31,942 nt of DNA, taken from a virus. Below the pieces are notes generated by a model. That model was not told the DNA's origin, did no database searches, and saw only the letters and a list, made by a program, of their open reading frames with translations. A program made the position numbers and the translations under genes. Where the stretch lies: IMG/VR virus record IMGVR_UViG_3300037468_000435, positions 1 through 31,942 of that record; one strand, given 5' to 3'. Every line of letters starts with the position of its first letter. The stretch's first letter is position 1. Shown here one piece after another: positions 13,272 through 21,170 of the stretch.

Positions 13272-13679
13272 ATGGCAAGCGAATTAACAAATCAAGCAGT
13301 ATATTATGATGAAAGAGGAAATAAATTAAATATCCTTTCAACATCAGTTTCCTATACAGTTACAGCTGGAACTGTTGGAGATCAAGCAACACCAATTGTA
13401 GCAGCGGTAGTTGGAAAAAAGATTAGAGTCTTATCTATGGCTTTATCATCTTCAATCAATGGACCAAGTTGTTATTTGAAAAGTGGAACAGGTGCAGGAA
13501 GTATTCAAATATCAGAATTAATTTTGAGAAATATCCAAGGTTCATTACAAGCTCTTAATTATCAAAGAAGTGCTTATTATCCTATTTATTTATATCAAAC
13601 AGAAGTAGGTAAAGCTCTTGTATTAAATGCAAGTGCTGCAGGAACTGCATCTGTTCAAGTAGTATATGTATTAGTTTAA
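13272..13679 (+). CDS. Small beta-sandwich virion protein
   Basis: 135 residues. After a short arm (VYYDERGNKLNILS) comes a compact beta sandwich with the pattern VGKKIRVLSMALSSS ... CYLKSGTGAGSIQIS ... YLYQTEVGKALVLNASAAG ... VQVVYVLV, resembling small phage decoration or fibre-head domains. No catalytic site. Start 2 nt after the preceding stop. Probably capsid surface or neck. Confidence 0.6.
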   Translation: MASELTNQAVYYDERGNKLNILSTSVSYTVTAGTVGDQATPIVAAVVGKKIRVLSMALSSSINGPSCYLKSGTGAGSIQISELILRNIQGSLQALNYQRSAYYPIYLYQTEVGKALVLNASAAGTASVQVVYVLV

Positions 13680-13691
13680 GGAGGAACAAAA

Positions 13692-13946
13692 ATGGATACA
13701 AAAATTGAAGAAAAGAAAGGCAAATTCCTCGAGGGACTTCAAGCAAAGCATAATACCAAAGTTGAAGATGCTGACGCAATGAAACCTAAAGGAATAAAGG
13801 TAGAAGGATTATTGAACGATATGAATTCTTTCCCAGAGAAAATACACATAGCTGGCCCAATAGGCGAAACTAGTGTAAGAAAAAGTAAGCCACAAGAAAA
13901 TGACTTACACGGAAAGGATGGACAGCCAATGGCTGGTAATAAGTAA
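13692..13946 (+). CDS. Hypothetical small hydrophilic protein
   Basis: 84 residues, Lys/Asp/Gly-rich and mostly disordered, no family recognised. GGAGG ribosome site. Last gene of the portal module; an inverted-repeat region follows. Part of its sequence (EKIHIAGPIGETSVRKSKPQ) resembles a flexible linker. It might be a minor head or assembly protein. Confidence 0.55.
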   Translation: MDTKIEEKKGKFLEGLQAKHNTKVEDADAMKPKGIKVEGLLNDMNSFPEKIHIAGPIGETSVRKSKPQENDLHGKDGQPMAGNK

Positions 13947-13953
13947 GTAAAAA

Positions 13954-14030
13954 GGTTAATCCAGAATATCATAGGATATACTTTATTTATCCTATTTTAA
14001 ATAAATTGATTAACCCTATATATACTTATT
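13954..14030 (+). promoter_or_regulatory. Nested inverted repeats followed by TATA element
   Basis: Outer arms GGTTAATC (13954-13961) and GATTAACC (14008-14015); inner arms ATAGGATA (13971-13978) and TATCCTAT (13988-13995). The 3' outer arm merges into ACCCTATATATAC, whose TATA core is about 60 bp before the ATG at 14075. Probably terminator plus promoter, or an operator. The same ACCCTATATAT word follows an inverted repeat at 23461. Confidence 0.5.
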
Positions 14031-14074
14031 AAAAACAAAACACAGGCTTAAAAAGTAAAATAAGGAGGTTTACA

Positions 14075-14902
14075 ATGATGCCAAAACTAGCGAATGAATG
14101 GGCGAAGAAAACACAAAATCTGTCGCCAGAAAAAAGAAAAGAATACCAAGAATGTGATGCAGGTTCTAGTGCAGCTAGTGGCGCACTAACAAAGGAAGAT
14201 ATACCTAAACCTATGCATCAACCAGAAGTACAAGACGTCTTTATGAATGTAAAGAAAGACGTCCAACCAATAAGAGGCGGTCTTGAATATGCTGAAGATG
14301 ATACTCTTATGGGTAGACTTGCAAAGAGAATGGCTTCAAGAGATTTAATCGATAGTTTAAATCTTGGAAGAGGAACAAAAGCTCAGAGAAGTGGAAAAGC
14401 TTCATTAGCTGATAATTCAGATAATTTTGCTGATATGGACGTAATAGCTGATAAAGATGTGCCAAGAAAAAAGGTCATTTCAGGTCCTGCTAAAGAATTC
14501 AAAGAAGGTGAAAAAATAGAACACGAACATGACGACACTATAAAAAAGTTAGTCAAAAATGAAGTTCCTCCTTCTGATGGTCCAAAAGAAATAGCAAAGG
14601 ATCATATCGAAGAACATAAAGATTATTACAACAAAGAAACAGGATTACCTGCTATGGAAAAGGGATTAAAAAAAAAGATGACTAATGAATCGACTTCTAA
14701 GGAAAATAAAGAAGTTCAAGAAGCAACTGTTATCCCTGCTCTCTCCTCACCAGAAAAAGGTTTTGGTCTTCATAATCAAACTGTTGATGTCACTGCTAAT
14801 AATTTTAGTGACCCTATTAGCAGCACTCAGATAGCACCTATGCCTGGACGCTCAATGTACGAACAAGCAAAACTCGCTGGGAATAAATTCATTATCGATT
14901 GA
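14075..14902 (+). CDS. Hypothetical charged head-assembly protein
   Basis: 275 residues, highly charged, few hydrophobic stretches, likely extended or disordered. No recognised family. AAGGAGG ribosome site; ATG at 14078 is an alternative start. The position before the prohead protease suggests an internal head or assembly factor. Contains LMGRLAKRMASRDLIDSLN, the one clear amphipathic helix, and a Lys-rich region near residue 200. Own promoter possible at 14016. Confidence 0.55.
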   Translation: MMPKLANEWAKKTQNLSPEKRKEYQECDAGSSAASGALTKEDIPKPMHQPEVQDVFMNVKKDVQPIRGGLEYAEDDTLMGRLAKRMASRDLIDSLNLGRGTKAQRSGKASLADNSDNFADMDVIADKDVPRKKVISGPAKEFKEGEKIEHEHDDTIKKLVKNEVPPSDGPKEIAKDHIEEHKDYYNKETGLPAMEKGLKKKMTNESTSKENKEVQEATVIPALSSPEKGFGLHNQTVDVTANNFSDPISSTQIAPMPGRSMYEQAKLAGNKFIID

Positions 14903-14904
14903 AA

Positions 14905-14929
14905 ATAGAAAAATTTATAAATATCAAAA
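14905..14929 (+). promoter_or_regulatory. Late promoter 2 (protease/capsid module)
   Basis: ATAGAAAAA then TTTATAAATATCAAAA, identical over 25 bp to the promoter at 19743. The TATA box is centred near 14918. The ATG at 14949 lies about 31 bp downstream, predicting a leader of only a few nucleotides. Confidence 0.8.
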
Positions 14930-14948
14930 ACTAAAGTAATATATTAAA

Positions 14949-16460
14949 ATGGAACAGGTTCTGGAACGATTAGAGTTGTCAAGTAGAATGGACGTTTGGT
15001 CTTCTAGCTTAGGTAAAATTGAGATTGCTGATGATAGTAAAAGAGCTATTCTTATCATCCCATTAATGCACTTTGGTCCTAATAAAAAAGGCTTGTATTG
15101 GACAAAGGAAATGCTCGAAAAAATGGCACCTATGTTTAGAAGTGTCACATATAGATATGACCTTAATGGTCAAGAAGGTTCTTCTCATACTGTTGAAAAA
15201 TTATCAAGTCCTCACTTTGATGTCGGTTGGACATATTCTGATGAAGAAGGAGCTTGGTACGATAATAAAGATAAAACTCTCTGGGTCAAAGGTGAAGTGA
15301 CTCATCCACAAGTTATTGAAAAATTAAAGCGTTCTACTACAGACGGCAAGAGAGAAGTTAATTTTGCTTCTATGGGTGTTGTTGTAGAACACGCAATATG
15401 TTCTATTTGTGGTAATGAATATGGCACTTGCGAGCACGAGAGATTAAAAGAATATGATGGACATCTTTGCTATAAAGTTCCAACAGAAGTTTCAAAAGCA
15501 CTACATGTTGCTTTAACTAATGACCCAGCTGATGGAGAAGCAGAAATCAAGTCCTGTATATTTCAAGAATTAGGAAGTGATAATATGAATATGGCACCAT
15601 TAGATACACAACAACCGTACAATCAGTTTACATCGAAACCACATCCCAATCAAATCCCAGGTGGACTGGCCCCCTCAAGCCCGCAAACGGCGCAGCCAGG
15701 TTCAGCACCGAGCCCGGAAATGGTTCTGAGAGATTTAGCTGAAAGAATTAAAACGATAGAACAAAAGATTGCTGAGAAAGCAATGCAAGAAGGTACGCCT
15801 GAACTTGTAAATTCTGCGCCTCAAAACCAGTTTATGCAAGATAATATGGGTACAACAGAACAGTTCGATATGGAGGAACCTAAAATGGAAGTAAAAGCAG
15901 GTCAAGCGACAAATGCTCAAACTCCAGTGAACCCTCCAGCAAAGAAGGCAGAAATGCAAGAGATGCCACAAGTAGCAACAGCACAAGCGCCTGTGGACCC
16001 AATGCAACAGATTATGCAGATGCTACAACAGATTCTGCAACATCTTAACAAGGGCCCAGAGACGCAGGACGCCAATAGTCTAATTAATACGACTAAAGGA
16101 CAGTTCAAAAATGCTGACGAGAACATGGCAACTGAACACATGGCGCCTGGAGATGCTGTAGGTAATTCAGAGAGTGAAGGCAACAAGAAGAACAAAGAAT
16201 ATATGCTTGAGCCAGGAAAAGTGGCAACAGCAGATATGAGCAAAGAGTTTGCGGATATGAAGGCGGAAATCAAAGCTTTAAGAAGTAAGCTAGAAATCCA
16301 GGACAACGATGTTCCAGAATTTGGTGGTGCAAATCATCAGAGACAGAATGTTGAAGTAGCTGACATGACTGCAGATGAAAGGGCTAAGAAATTTGGAGAT
16401 TTCGGAAAATTCGACGCAATCTTCAACGGAGCAAGCTCAGCAAAGAGATACAGCAAGTAG
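14949..16460 (+). CDS. Prohead protease fused to scaffold-like C-terminal domain
   Basis: 503 residues. The N-terminal 200 residues resemble prohead serine proteases of the T4 gp21/S77 type: GPNKKGLYWTKEML (43-56), likely catalytic His119 in GEVTHPQV, likely catalytic Ser141 in NFASMGVVV, then HVALTNDPADGEA. A Cys-rich insert (C151, C154, C161, H163, C174) may hold zinc. From about residue 215 the chain is Gln/Pro/Met-rich with coiled-coil parts (QQIMQMLQQILQHL; SKEFADMKAEIKALRSKL), as expected of a scaffold that is cleaved out during maturation. The family call is by motif order. Directly followed by decoration and capsid genes. Confidence 0.8.
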   Translation: MEQVLERLELSSRMDVWSSSLGKIEIADDSKRAILIIPLMHFGPNKKGLYWTKEMLEKMAPMFRSVTYRYDLNGQEGSSHTVEKLSSPHFDVGWTYSDEEGAWYDNKDKTLWVKGEVTHPQVIEKLKRSTTDGKREVNFASMGVVVEHAICSICGNEYGTCEHERLKEYDGHLCYKVPTEVSKALHVALTNDPADGEAEIKSCIFQELGSDNMNMAPLDTQQPYNQFTSKPHPNQIPGGLAPSSPQTAQPGSAPSPEMVLRDLAERIKTIEQKIAEKAMQEGTPELVNSAPQNQFMQDNMGTTEQFDMEEPKMEVKAGQATNAQTPVNPPAKKAEMQEMPQVATAQAPVDPMQQIMQMLQQILQHLNKGPETQDANSLINTTKGQFKNADENMATEHMAPGDAVGNSESEGNKKNKEYMLEPGKVATADMSKEFADMKAEIKALRSKLEIQDNDVPEFGGANHQRQNVEVADMTADERAKKFGDFGKFDAIFNGASSAKRYSK

Positions 16461-16470
16461 GTGAAAAAAA

Positions 16471-16911
16471 ATGGCAGGAGTAATATCAACACCGATTTTC
16501 GTGAAAGACGGTCAATATCTTTCACTAACTTGCGATAATGCCGTAACACTCGGTAACGTCGTTAAGTTAACAACTACAGGTACGGATACTTGTGATGTTG
16601 GTTCAGTTGCCTCAGGGCACCCAACAATCATGGGCGTTGCAGTATCTGGAGACAGATTTAGTAGAACACAGACAGATGGCGTAATATCTGCGGGGCAGAA
16701 AGTAACCGTTTGTACCAGAGGAGTTGTAAATGTTCTAACAGGAACAAGCACAATTTTGAAAGGTTCATACGTTGAAGCAGCCGCAGCAGGAACAGTTGAT
16801 TTATCAGGCACAGCCGGAACCGCAAACAGTGTGGTGGACGTGATCGGTGTAGCACTTGATGGCAACAGTGGCGCAGCAGCAACCATAAGAGTTGCGCTAA
16901 TGAGATTTTAG
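16471..16911 (+). CDS. Capsid decoration (cement) protein
   Basis: 146 residues, beta-rich and Gly/Ala/Thr-rich, of the DUF2190-like type placed between protease and major capsid genes in many tailed viruses. Pattern: VTLGNVVKLTTTG early, a central SAGQKVTVCTRGVVNVLTG and a C-terminal VIGVALDGNSGAAATIRVALMRF. Expected to bind the capsid surface and stabilise it. AGGTGA ribosome site. Codon use is richer in GC than that of the tail genes, like its capsid neighbour. Confidence 0.8.
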   Translation: MAGVISTPIFVKDGQYLSLTCDNAVTLGNVVKLTTTGTDTCDVGSVASGHPTIMGVAVSGDRFSRTQTDGVISAGQKVTVCTRGVVNVLTGTSTILKGSYVEAAAAGTVDLSGTAGTANSVVDVIGVALDGNSGAAATIRVALMRF

Positions 16912-16925
16912 GTAGGTGAAGAAAA

Positions 16926-17801
16926 ATGGCACAACCAGCATCAAGCGCATCAACATGGGCACTGTTCAAAGAACAGGTTGACGACACTATAATTAAGGCC
17001 TTACAACCAAAGATAATCTATCCTTTGCTTGCAAAGACATATCCAGCTAACGGAGCTGTTGTAGAATACAACACAACTGACAGTTGGTTATCTCCAGAGG
17101 TAGAATCTGAAGGTGGCGAGTATCCATCAGGAATACTACAGTTCACCAGAAACTTCGCAACAATCAAAGACCTCGGTATTGCACCAAGAATTCCAATGAA
17201 TTGGATCAAAGATGCAAGATGGGATCTTGTCAACGATCATGTTGAACAGATTGGTTTCGGTATCGCAAGATACATAAACAGTGATTTCTTGACTGCACTG
17301 AACATATTCGTAGCAGGTGGAACTTACGCAGGACAGACATACAGCGGTCCAGCAGGACACGTAACTACAGCAACAGCACTTTGGTCAGCAGTGGGTGCAG
17401 ATATTATAAAAGATATCTCGGACGCACTTGCAGTACTTGAAGGCGACGATGCAGGAGATGGAAGAAAATTCCTTGTTCTACACCCAAGCGCATTTAAGTT
17501 CTTAAGAATTGAACCAAATCTATTGAAATACTTGAACTACGGAAATGCTGAGCTAATACAGAAAGGTATTTACCCAACTCCATTTGGTGTTGACATCTTG
17601 GTCACAAGCCAGGCAGCAACAACTTACGGACTATTGGTAAACGTCGATCTAGCTGCAATAAGGTACTACGAAAGAGAACCTTTGACTATAGAGATTGAAA
17701 AGGCTGCAAGGTCTAAACACATCGATATAGTTGCCTACATCAGGTATGCAATAGCTTGCGCAAGACCAAAAGGACTTGTAAAGATAAACACAATAGCTTA
17801 A
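16926..17801 (+). CDS. Major capsid protein, HK97 fold
   Basis: 291 residues. Position after protease and decoration protein, length, and sequence pattern match HK97-fold capsid proteins without a large propeptide. A short N-terminal arm leads to an E-loop-like part (WLSPEVESEGGEYPSG), a spine helix (DHVEQIGFGIARYINSDFL), the P-domain (GRKFLVLHPSAFKFLRIEPN) and the A-domain with conserved end (YGLLVNVDLAAIRYYEREPLTIE ... IVAYIRYAIACARPKG, cited in parts). Ribosome site AGGTGA. Codon choice is more biased than in neighbours, as expected for the most abundant protein. A T-rich terminator follows. Confidence 0.92.
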   Translation: MAQPASSASTWALFKEQVDDTIIKALQPKIIYPLLAKTYPANGAVVEYNTTDSWLSPEVESEGGEYPSGILQFTRNFATIKDLGIAPRIPMNWIKDARWDLVNDHVEQIGFGIARYINSDFLTALNIFVAGGTYAGQTYSGPAGHVTTATALWSAVGADIIKDISDALAVLEGDDAGDGRKFLVLHPSAFKFLRIEPNLLKYLNYGNAELIQKGIYPTPFGVDILVTSQAATTYGLLVNVDLAAIRYYEREPLTIEIEKAARSKHIDIVAYIRYAIACARPKGLVKINTIA

Positions 17802-17806
17802 GGCTA

Positions 17807-17858
17807 TTATTTTTTCTTTTTTTTATTTTTCCATCCAAAGTGGACGTTATAAAACGTT
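17807..17858 (+). terminator. T-rich terminator and hairpin after capsid gene
   Basis: A long T-rich run (17810-17830) fits an archaeal terminator. Downstream a small hairpin ACGTT-ATAA-AACGT (about 17844-17857) contains TTATAAAA, which may double as a TATA element for the gene at 17898. Confidence 0.55.
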
Positions 17859-17897
17859 GTGAGGTAACGGCTTACAAAGAACGAGGAGGAATACAAA

Positions 17898-18332
17898 ATG
17901 TCATACGAAGATACATTAAGAAGTCTGAAAGTTAAAAACAACCTATATGTAGGTGGAACATTAACAGCAGTAGGTGGAGTAGCACCAGGTCCAGGATCAA
18001 TTACAGCAACAGAATTAGCATCAGATGCAGTAATAACTGTAAAAGTTCTAAACGCTAATATTACTAAAGCTAAACTAGAGACAGCTTTACAACCATCACA
18101 CGTTGTTAAGTACGCAGGTACATTTAACACTTTAGGTGGAGATGTAACTGAATCAATTAGCGTACCAGGAGCATTAGGAACTGATATAGTAATGGTATCT
18201 GTAAAAACAGCAGGTGCTTCACCAGCATCGATTGTAGCAGCTACAGGAGCATCAAACGCAATTACTGTAACAATGTCTGTAGACCCAAGTACTGATCACG
18301 TACTACAATACTTAGTATTAAGAGCAGCATAA
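17898..18332 (+). CDS. Small beta-rich capsid-associated protein
   Basis: 144 residues. The N-terminal helix and strand (YEDTLRSLKVKNNLYVGGTLTAVGG) resemble trimerisation or attachment segments of head and tail fibres. The rest is Ala/Thr/Val-rich beta. Strong GAGGAGG ribosome site and placement after the capsid gene suggest an abundant structural protein, perhaps a second decoration or spike protein. A T-rich terminator (about 18336-18357) follows. Confidence 0.65.
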   Translation: MSYEDTLRSLKVKNNLYVGGTLTAVGGVAPGPGSITATELASDAVITVKVLNANITKAKLETALQPSHVVKYAGTFNTLGGDVTESISVPGALGTDIVMVSVKTAGASPASIVAATGASNAITVTMSVDPSTDHVLQYLVLRAA

Positions 18333-18382
18333 GCTCTTTTATTTTTTTCTTTTTATTTATGCAATACCAAGGAGGTATCAAA

Positions 18383-18715
18383 ATGGAAGTAATGTTAAAG
18401 GATAACATGAGGATGCTAGATGTAGATGAAGCAGATTTCACCATCAAACAAGATGAAACAAAACCACTATCAGAAAGACAACTAAAGTCTTATTCTATCA
18501 AGCAATATCTGTTGAAAGGTTTTATAAAACCAATAGCAGAACCAATATCATTCACATTCAAAACTGCTCAAGTAGTAATTTTACCAAATGACAATTATGC
18601 TTATTTTTTAGATAATGAAATGTACTACAAGAAAGAGGCTGGAACAAGTACAGTCGAAAGTATCCAAAAAGATGCAGTGCCAAGTGAAGCACTGAAACTA
18701 TTAGAGGTACAATAA
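18383..18715 (+). CDS. Hypothetical protein after capsid module
   Basis: 110 residues from the ATG at 18383, which has AAGGAGG at proper spacing; an in-frame ATG at 18359 lies before that ribosome site. Mixed alpha/beta with ERQLKSYSIKQYLLKGFIKP and a beta hairpin near residues 65-85 (VVILPNDNYAYFLDNEMYYKK). No family recognised. One base separates it from the next gene. Confidence 0.55.
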   Translation: MEVMLKDNMRMLDVDEADFTIKQDETKPLSERQLKSYSIKQYLLKGFIKPIAEPISFTFKTAQVVILPNDNYAYFLDNEMYYKKEAGTSTVESIQKDAVPSEALKLLEVQ

Positions 18716-18716
18716 A

Positions 18717-19079
18717 ATGGCAACTGTTGTATTAGATTTTGTAATTGAAAAAGATAGAACTTTCTCCAAAATTCTCCAATTATTTGATGATACAACAGGA
18801 TTACCAGTCAATCTTACAGGATATTCTGTTAGAATGCAAGTAAAACCTTTTGCTGGATCTGGTACTACTTATATGACATTAACTTCTACACCAGCTGCAG
18901 GTATTGCTATAACTAATGCAACACAAGGTATAATCACTATTTCTCAAACAGCTGTTCAAACTGCAGCTCTTACTTTTAGTCAAGGAGTATATGATTTAAT
19001 TATTGTTTTATCAGGTGTAGTCACCGAAAAATATCAGGGAACAATTACCGTTCTTCCAAACGTGACATCATCAGCATAG
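18717..19079 (+). CDS. Beta-sandwich virion protein (BppU-N-like)
   Basis: 120 residues. The pattern (early aromatic/charged strand, then LPVNLTGYSVRMQVKP, T-rich middle, GIITISQTAVQTAALTFSQGVYDLIIVLSG, ending TITVLPNV) resembles the small beta-sandwich proteins that in phages form N-terminal domains of baseplate or fibre adaptors. The resemblance is by eye. Here it sits between capsid and connector genes. Confidence 0.6.
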   Translation: MATVVLDFVIEKDRTFSKILQLFDDTTGLPVNLTGYSVRMQVKPFAGSGTTYMTLTSTPAAGIAITNATQGIITISQTAVQTAALTFSQGVYDLIIVLSGVVTEKYQGTITVLPNVTSSA

Positions 19080-19087
19080 GTGAAAAA

Positions 19088-19369
19088 ATGAGTAATAACG
19101 ATATAAATACACAACTCGCACAAGCAATAGGAGAAATTAGTCAAGCTACTAAACAAATGGCTATTACTCAAGCAACAATTCAAGAGAATTTAAAAACACT
19201 GAATGATCAAAATATATTACACGCGAGCAAAAATGAAGATGAACACAAAAAGATAGCAGAACAAATAATGTTACTGACTGGAAGATATTGGTGGTTGATA
19301 TTAGGACTACTAGCTATCGTACTTTTAGTAATGGGCTATAAAGAAGCTTTGAAATTTATTGGTGCTTAA
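19088..19369 (+). CDS. Membrane-anchored coiled-coil protein
   Basis: 93 residues. Residues 1-65 form a soluble, Gln-rich coiled coil; residues 69-90 (WWLILGLLAIVLLVMGY) are one transmembrane helix near the C terminus. This layout fits a tail-anchored membrane protein. With the next gene it forms the only membrane pair of the window and might act in lysis (holin/spanin-like), but no lysis enzyme is visible. GGTGA ribosome site. TAATG overlap with the next gene. Confidence 0.6.
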   Translation: MSNNDINTQLAQAIGEISQATKQMAITQATIQENLKTLNDQNILHASKNEDEHKKIAEQIMLLTGRYWWLILGLLAIVLLVMGYKEALKFIGA

Positions 19370-19743
19370 TGATGGATACTGGATTTTTAGTACTTGATAT
19401 TGTATATGCAATATCCGTTGTTGTATTCGGTATATTAACAGCTCTTTATCACACAGCATATATTAAAATGCATAAAACTAGAGTTATACAAAGTGTATGT
19501 ATTTTAATGCTATCATTATTTGTAGAAAGTGTTTACTTTCTTGCAACTTCAATATCAATGACATTTAACTCAGATTTAATAAAAGAAATGTTAATGATCC
19601 CTTGGCTTTGGTCTATCCCAAAACTATTCCTATTATTTGCTGCTATGTATTTCCTTTATGTGACTTTAGCACCAAATGAACAACATGGCAAGAAATGTAG
19701 AGAGTTAGAAAAAGCGAGTGAAATATCAACTTTAAAGAAATAA
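19369..19743 (+). CDS. Three-helix membrane protein
   Basis: 124 residues. Predicted transmembrane helices at about 5-27 (LVLDIVYAISVVVFGILTAL), 40-60 (IQSVCILMLSLFVESVYFLA) and 77-101 (PWLWSIPKLFLLFAAMYFLY), with a charged cytosolic-type tail. Start overlaps the preceding stop; an ATG at 19372 is equally possible. Holin-like by topology and size only. Ends directly before late promoter 3. Confidence 0.6.
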   Translation: MMDTGFLVLDIVYAISVVVFGILTALYHTAYIKMHKTRVIQSVCILMLSLFVESVYFLATSISMTFNSDLIKEMLMIPWLWSIPKLFLLFAAMYFLYVTLAPNEQHGKKCRELEKASEISTLKK

Positions 19744-19767
19744 TAGAAAAATTTATAAATATCAAAA
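19743..19767 (+). promoter_or_regulatory. Late promoter 3 (connector/tail module)
   Basis: ATAGAAAAA then TTTATAAATATCAAAA, identical to the copy at 14905. The TATA box is centred near 19756. Transcription should begin close to 19782, at the AGGAGG ribosome site (19781-19786), giving a leader of about 10 nt before the ATG at 19792. Confidence 0.8.
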
Positions 19768-19791
19768 CACAACTATTAATAGGAGGAAAAA

Positions 19792-20748
19792 ATGGTTTTA
19801 CTAAGAGCATTGAATTACGACTTCTCTGCACAAGAAGTTAGCGACATTACTACCGATGTGAAGGCAGGCGTCATAACTATTAGTGTATTGAATAGTACTG
19901 GCTTTTCTGTAAATGACTATCTTATTATCGAACCCTATACTGAGAGAGCTGAAATAGTTCAAATAGCTTCTAAAGCAGGAAATACAGGGTTGACTTTAGC
20001 TTCTGTTTGTAAATTTAGTCATAGAACTGCTGCTAGATTATTTAGAGTTCCATTCAATCAAGTAAGATACTATTCTGCTTCTATTGTAAGTGGACCTTAT
20101 ACACTAATAGTTGCTGCTGATACAGAGATGGATTATTCTGATATCTTCACTGTTTATTCTTATAGTGCAGGAACAAGTGCAATGTTTTTCAAGAGAACAT
20201 TTTACAATTCAACATCTTTAGTTGAAAGCGATATTGCTGTTTCTGATTATTGGCAAACTAGTGATGAAGAACTTATAATTACTCCACAAGAGTTAAGAGT
20301 ATATATGCAATTTGACAAAAATGATTATCCTAATGAAGCTGATATGAGAACTATCATAAGGATGGCACAGGATCAACTTACTTTAGATGCAGCAACAACT
20401 GACCAAAGAATTTTGAGAATAGGACTATTTATGTTGAGTAAATGGTATGTTTTAAGAGGACTTGCAACACGTTCTATTTCAAAAGGTTATATTACGATCA
20501 ATGCAGAAGGAAGAGTAATTACTAAAGCTTACCAAGAATTTGTATTGGAAGCTGAAAATACAATCGAAGAATACAAGGGTTTCTTAATCAGTAACTTGAG
20601 GCATGAAACATCAAGTACGAATTTCATGACTAAAGGAGATATTGATGCTGAAACAAGACAAAACATAATTGATAGAATGCAAGGAACTTCAAATGCAAGA
20701 TTAGAACAAAGAAACTATGCTTACGGCGTCAGAAGAACGAGGTATTAA
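19792..20748 (+). CDS. Head-tail connector protein with extra N-terminal beta domain
   Basis: 318 residues. Residues 1-160 are beta-rich (ITISVLNSTGFSVNDYLIIEPYTERAEIVQIA in part) and look like an added surface domain. Residues 165-300 resemble adaptor proteins that bind the portal: ITPQELRVYMQFDKNDYPNEADMRTIIRMAQDQLT, then a helical core (IGLFMLSKWYVLRGLA). Position at the head of the connector genes supports this. AGGAGG ribosome site. The family call is an inference. Confidence 0.6.
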   Translation: MVLLRALNYDFSAQEVSDITTDVKAGVITISVLNSTGFSVNDYLIIEPYTERAEIVQIASKAGNTGLTLASVCKFSHRTAARLFRVPFNQVRYYSASIVSGPYTLIVAADTEMDYSDIFTVYSYSAGTSAMFFKRTFYNSTSLVESDIAVSDYWQTSDEELIITPQELRVYMQFDKNDYPNEADMRTIIRMAQDQLTLDAATTDQRILRIGLFMLSKWYVLRGLATRSISKGYITINAEGRVITKAYQEFVLEAENTIEEYKGFLISNLRHETSSTNFMTKGDIDAETRQNIIDRMQGTSNARLEQRNYAYGVRRTRY

Positions 20749-21169
20749 ATTGGATACTCCAAACCAATACGATGTCGGGATGGCACAAGACTTTGATTAT
20801 ATGACTGAGGATATAGGTCATTATATCACTGTATATAATAGGATAAATGATTTAAGTTACGAAGAACAAGAAGATGATGAAATATTACCAGATACTACAA
20901 CAAATGATATGAATCAATATGGAGATGCTTTCCAAGAGATTGCATTTTTACAAGAACTAAATACTAAACATGAAATGGTTCACTCAGGACAATTGAAAGT
21001 GGGTGATGTCAGGATTGTACTTAAAGCAAATTCCCAAGTAAAAGAAGAGGCTCTGGTTTTAGATAATGATGTTAAATACAAAGTTGTTAAGATAACAAGA
21101 GTTCACGGTATGAGTAATTCAATACCAATATGGATAATAGCTTGGGGAGCAAAGGTACCATTCAGATAA
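20717..21169 (+). CDS. Head closure / stopper protein candidate
   Basis: 150 residues from the ATG at 20717, which overlaps the connector gene by 32 nt. A TTG at 20750 with GAGG 7 nt upstream is an attractive alternative start. The C-terminal half (GQLKVGDVRIVLKANSQVKEEA ... YKVVKITRVHG ... IWIIAWGAKVPFR, in parts) has the beta-barrel pattern of head-closure proteins. The order connector, closure, gp10-like, terminator supports the role. Confidence 0.6.
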   Translation: MLTASEERGIKLDTPNQYDVGMAQDFDYMTEDIGHYITVYNRINDLSYEEQEDDEILPDTTTNDMNQYGDAFQEIAFLQELNTKHEMVHSGQLKVGDVRIVLKANSQVKEEALVLDNDVKYKVVKITRVHGMSNSIPIWIIAWGAKVPFR

Positions 21170-21170
21170 A

